A stretch of DNA of 64,000 nt from Corynebacterium epidermidicanis (GTDB lineage Bacteria; Actinomycetota; Actinomycetes; Mycobacteriales; Mycobacteriaceae): positions 2,418,001-2,482,000 of the forward strand of contig NZ_CP011541.1 of the NCBI RefSeq assembly GCF_001021025.1, read 5' to 3'. The translations under genes were made by a program, and so were the position numbers. This document shows, piece after piece, positions 61,740-64,000 of this stretch (positions are counted from its first letter, which is position 1; each line of letters opens with the position of its first letter). Below the pieces are notes generated by a model that ran no database searches, was not told the origin of the DNA, and was given only the letters and a program-made list of their open reading frames with translations.

Positions 61740-64000
61740 TTACTTGCGACGTCGCTTCACTACCATGCTCAACGCAACGCCCAGGGCGAGGAAAATCGCT
61801 CCGAGCCACATGACGAGCTGGAATGCAGCAACACCGGTCTGCGCGAGGGCCTTGCGTACCGGTCCCTTATTGGTGGACTGATCGGCACGGGCAGCAGGCT
61901 GTCCCTTAGCCGGCTGGGCTGGGTCAATGCCCTTCTGTGGGCCATTGGCGCCCTTGGCGGCACCATCTGCCGGAGCGGCAGGCGCAGCTGGAGCTGGAGC
62001 GGCAGGTGCGGCTGGAGCCGCAGGAGCCGGAGCATTCCCAGCAGAGCTACCTGGGATGTTCGAGGACAGGTCCGGAAGCTTACCGATGGTGGCGGTGCTC
62101 GACAGGCCATCGGAGCTACCGATCGCACCGTGAATCAATCCACCTGCGACCACACCACCGATGATGATCGCGATGATGTCGCCATCAGAAGATCCTGCAG
62201 GTGGCGGGGTCGGCTTATCGGCCTTGTCCACCTTGACCACCACAACAGCATGGTCGACGGTGCCGTCAGGATAGGTGATGTCTACCGTCACGGAGCCTTC
62301 ACTACCTGGAACCGCGTTCTCACCTGGGGTTACAGTTACAGCGCCGGTGGTTGGGTCGACGGTGGCAGTCCAGCCGTCCGGCAAGGTGTTCTTATCGATC
62401 TCAAACTTGGTGCCAGTTGGCAGCTTGGTGTCCCCAGTTTGGCCGATGGTGACTGGCTTTCCTGGCTGTGCCGTTTCTGGCTGGTAGCCAGGCTCGTTGG
62501 TAGCGGCGTCCGTAGGCGTCGGAACTGGAGGAACTGGAGGAACTGGGTTGTTCACTGTCAGTCGGGCCACGGCTACGTCCATCGTGCCATCCGGGTAGGT
62601 GACGATCACTGGTATCGACACTTCGGTTCCGTCGAGCGCATCGCTCGGCGCAGTGGCAGAAACGGTGCCATCAGCACCAATGGTGATGATCCAGCCCTTT
62701 GCGGTGAGTTCCGCGAGGACATCACTACGCAGCTCGAACGTGGTGCCTGCTGGAGCATTGGTCAGGCCCTTGATCGGCAGCACGGCCGAGGTACCAGGAG
62801 TGACCTTCTCCGGATCGTAGGACGGATCGAACTGGGCGTTGATGTTCGTAGCCGTCTTAGCGACCTCGACATTCACCGTTTGCGTCACCGGCTGCTTGCC
62901 CGGCAGCGTGGTGGTGACGGTAATCGGGTAGGTTCCGGCTGGGGTTCCCGCAGGGACCGTGACGTTGATCGTGCCGTCAGGCTCGACGGTGACAACGCTA
63001 CCTGTCGGCAACTGAGACTTATCAACCTTAATTTCGGTTCCCGCGGGTGGGATGCCCGGTTTGCCGTCGATAAGCGGGGCAATTGGGGTTGCCACGCCTG
63101 GGGTCGCGGGCACGGTGCTTGGGTAGGTGATGGACTCAGCGGTCTTTCCTGGCACGGTGATCAGGACGGTCTCGGTCTCCGGAGGCATGCCCGGCACCGT
63201 GATGGTCACGACCACTGGGTAAGTTCCGGCTGGCGCGTCGGTCGGCAGGTTGACGGTGATCTTGCCGTCGGTGCCTACGTTGATCGTCGAGCCGTTCGGC
63301 AGACCGGAGCCGTTCGCGGAAATCACGGTGCCACCTGGGATAGCGCCACCGTTACCGTTCACGGTAGGCGTGAGGACCACGGGTTCCGACGGCTTAGCGA
63401 CGACAGTATCCACATAGTCGATATTGGCGGTAGGCAGCGTCGTTGCTGGGGTACCCACCGTGACGGTGACCGGAACCGTATCCACGGAGCCATCTGGATA
63501 GGTCGCGGAGACTGTGAGGTGAACTTCGGTGCCTGGTGCGGCACCCGCTGGGGAGGTGACCTTAACTTCGCCGGTGGCTGGGTCGATGGTAGCGGTCCAG
63601 CCGGTTGGCAAGGTGGAGGTGTCCACTGTGAAAACAGTACCGGCAGGGATCTGCGCCTCGCCCGTCTGTGGGATAGCAACCGTCGCCCCTGGCTGAACAC
63701 CGGCTGGAATGTAAGCCGGGTTCTGGTTATCCGCGATAAGCGGGGTGGTCACCGTCGGGTTATTGGCGGTGAAGTGTGCGATCGCCACATCTTGGGTGCC
63801 GTCCGGGTAGGTGACCGTCACTGCAATGTCAGCGATGGTGCCATTCGGCGCGCTGGCTGGTGCAGTTGCTGTCACAGTGCCGGTGGCAGGATCGACAGAA
63901 ATCATCCAGCCTTGCGCGGTCCAAGCATCCAGGATTGCCTGGCTGATTGCGTACTTGGTGCCCGCAGGGGCATTAGTCATGCCTTGAACCGGGCTTTGCG
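61740..64000 (-). CDS. Sortase-anchored Rib-type repeat surface protein, C-terminal part
   Basis: The frame is open past the right edge, so at least 753 codons of the C-terminal part are present and the signal peptide lies outside. The sequence is built from Rib-type and related repeats with YPDGT at their ends (YPDGTQDVAIAHF, YPDGSVDTVPVTV, YPDGTMDVAVARL, YPDGTVDHAVVVV). A TNAPAGT motif (twice) starts further blocks. After the repeats come a Gly-rich hydrophobic stretch (DIIAIIIGGVVAGGLIHGAI), a low-complexity Ala/Pro linker, and the anchor LAQTG, helix FQLVMWLGAIFLALGVAL and RRRK tail. LAQTG is a variant of LPxTG. It is a cell-surface adhesin-like protein. The 5' end is not visible. Confidence 0.85.
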   Translation of the reverse strand, partial: QSPVQGMTNAPAGTKYAISQAILDAWTAQGWMISVDPATGTVTATAPASAPNGTIADIAVTVTYPDGTQDVAIAHFTANNPTVTTPLIADNQNPAYIPAGVQPGATVAIPQTGEAQIPAGTVFTVDTSTLPTGWTATIDPATGEVKVTSPAGAAPGTEVHLTVSATYPDGSVDTVPVTVTVGTPATTLPTANIDYVDTVVAKPSEPVVLTPTVNGNGGAIPGGTVISANGSGLPNGSTINVGTDGKITVNLPTDAPAGTYPVVVTITVPGMPPETETVLITVPGKTAESITYPSTVPATPGVATPIAPLIDGKPGIPPAGTEIKVDKSQLPTGSVVTVEPDGTINVTVPAGTPAGTYPITVTTTLPGKQPVTQTVNVEVAKTATNINAQFDPSYDPEKVTPGTSAVLPIKGLTNAPAGTTFELRSDVLAELTAKGWIITIGADGTVSATAPSDALDGTEVSIPVIVTYPDGTMDVAVARLTVNNPVPPVPPVPTPTDAATNEPGYQPETAQPGKPVTIGQTGDTKLPTGTKFEIDKNTLPDGWTATVDPTTGAVTVTPGENAVPGSEGSVTVDITYPDGTVDHAVVVVKVDKADKPTPPPAGSSDGDIIAIIIGGVVAGGLIHGAIGSSDGLSSTATIGKLPDLSSNIPGSSAGNAPAPAAPAAPAAPAPAAPAAPADGAAKGANGPQKGIDPAQPAKGQPAARADQSTNKGPVRKALAQTGVAAFQLVMWLGAIFLALGVALSMVVKRRRK

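Overview
The window looks like the chromosome of a mycolic-acid-containing Corynebacterium. The main reason is the corynomycolate and arabinogalactan assembly block in the right half, in an order close to the one I remember for C. glutamicum: pckG, trmB, a NYN protein, an MMPL transporter (CmpL1 type), an LPG-synthase-type membrane protein, accD3, pks13, fadD32, a cutinase-like protein, a small lipoprotein, two mycolyltransferases (the first Cop1/PS1-like with LGFP repeats), ubiA, a PAP2 phosphatase, glfT2 and glf. Small Corynebacterium-type families (DUF2613, DUF3054, DUF3068, a DUF222/HNH protein) and LGFP modules agree with this. The species cannot be fixed from the sequence alone.

Layout. 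1-8.8 kb: the end of an acyl-CoA synthetase, a MarR regulator, a thiolase/HIBCH-like/enoyl-CoA hydratase operon, an HNH endonuclease, a VanW protein and a GH3 lipoprotein. 8.9-18.3 kb: a universal stress protein, then envelope glycan genes (DUF2613 + AftD, an acyltransferase-3 that is a TmaT candidate, a DUF3068 protein, a short AftD-like GT-C protein, a GT4 glycosyltransferase and a methyltransferase). 18.3-20.2 kb: gluconate kinase and permease. About 20.3-28.2 kb is an AT-richer accessory island with IS256- and IS3-family remnants. 28.3-61.2 kb is the syntenic mycolate/galactan core, followed by a PGRP amidase with an LGFP module. At the right edge lies the C-terminal part of a large sortase-anchored Rib-type surface protein, transcribed leftward and cut by the window end.

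The most interesting part is the island. It holds an intact secreted, cysteine- and glycine-rich bacteriocin-like precursor next to a small three-helix membrane protein (a possible immunity protein), and a decayed second copy of the same two-gene cassette. Opposite them lies a leftward unit: a polytopic HisKA_3 histidine kinase, a 59-codon secreted peptide ending in a C-x8-C loop, and a LuxR-type response regulator whose start overlaps the peptide stop. This layout suggests a peptide-responsive three-component system that may control the bacteriocin-like cassette. An IS3 element has split a small secreted-protein gene that originally lay directly upstream of the kinase.

Other points: a 33-residue amphipathic ORF between the MMPL cluster and accD3 that looks like a short corynebacterial porin; aftB missing from its usual place between the mycolyltransferase and ubiA; and an arsenate-reductase/LMW-PTP-like protein whose nucleophilic Cys is replaced by Asp. 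No rRNA, tRNA or CRISPR array was seen. All functions are read from sequence motifs and synteny; no database search was run.
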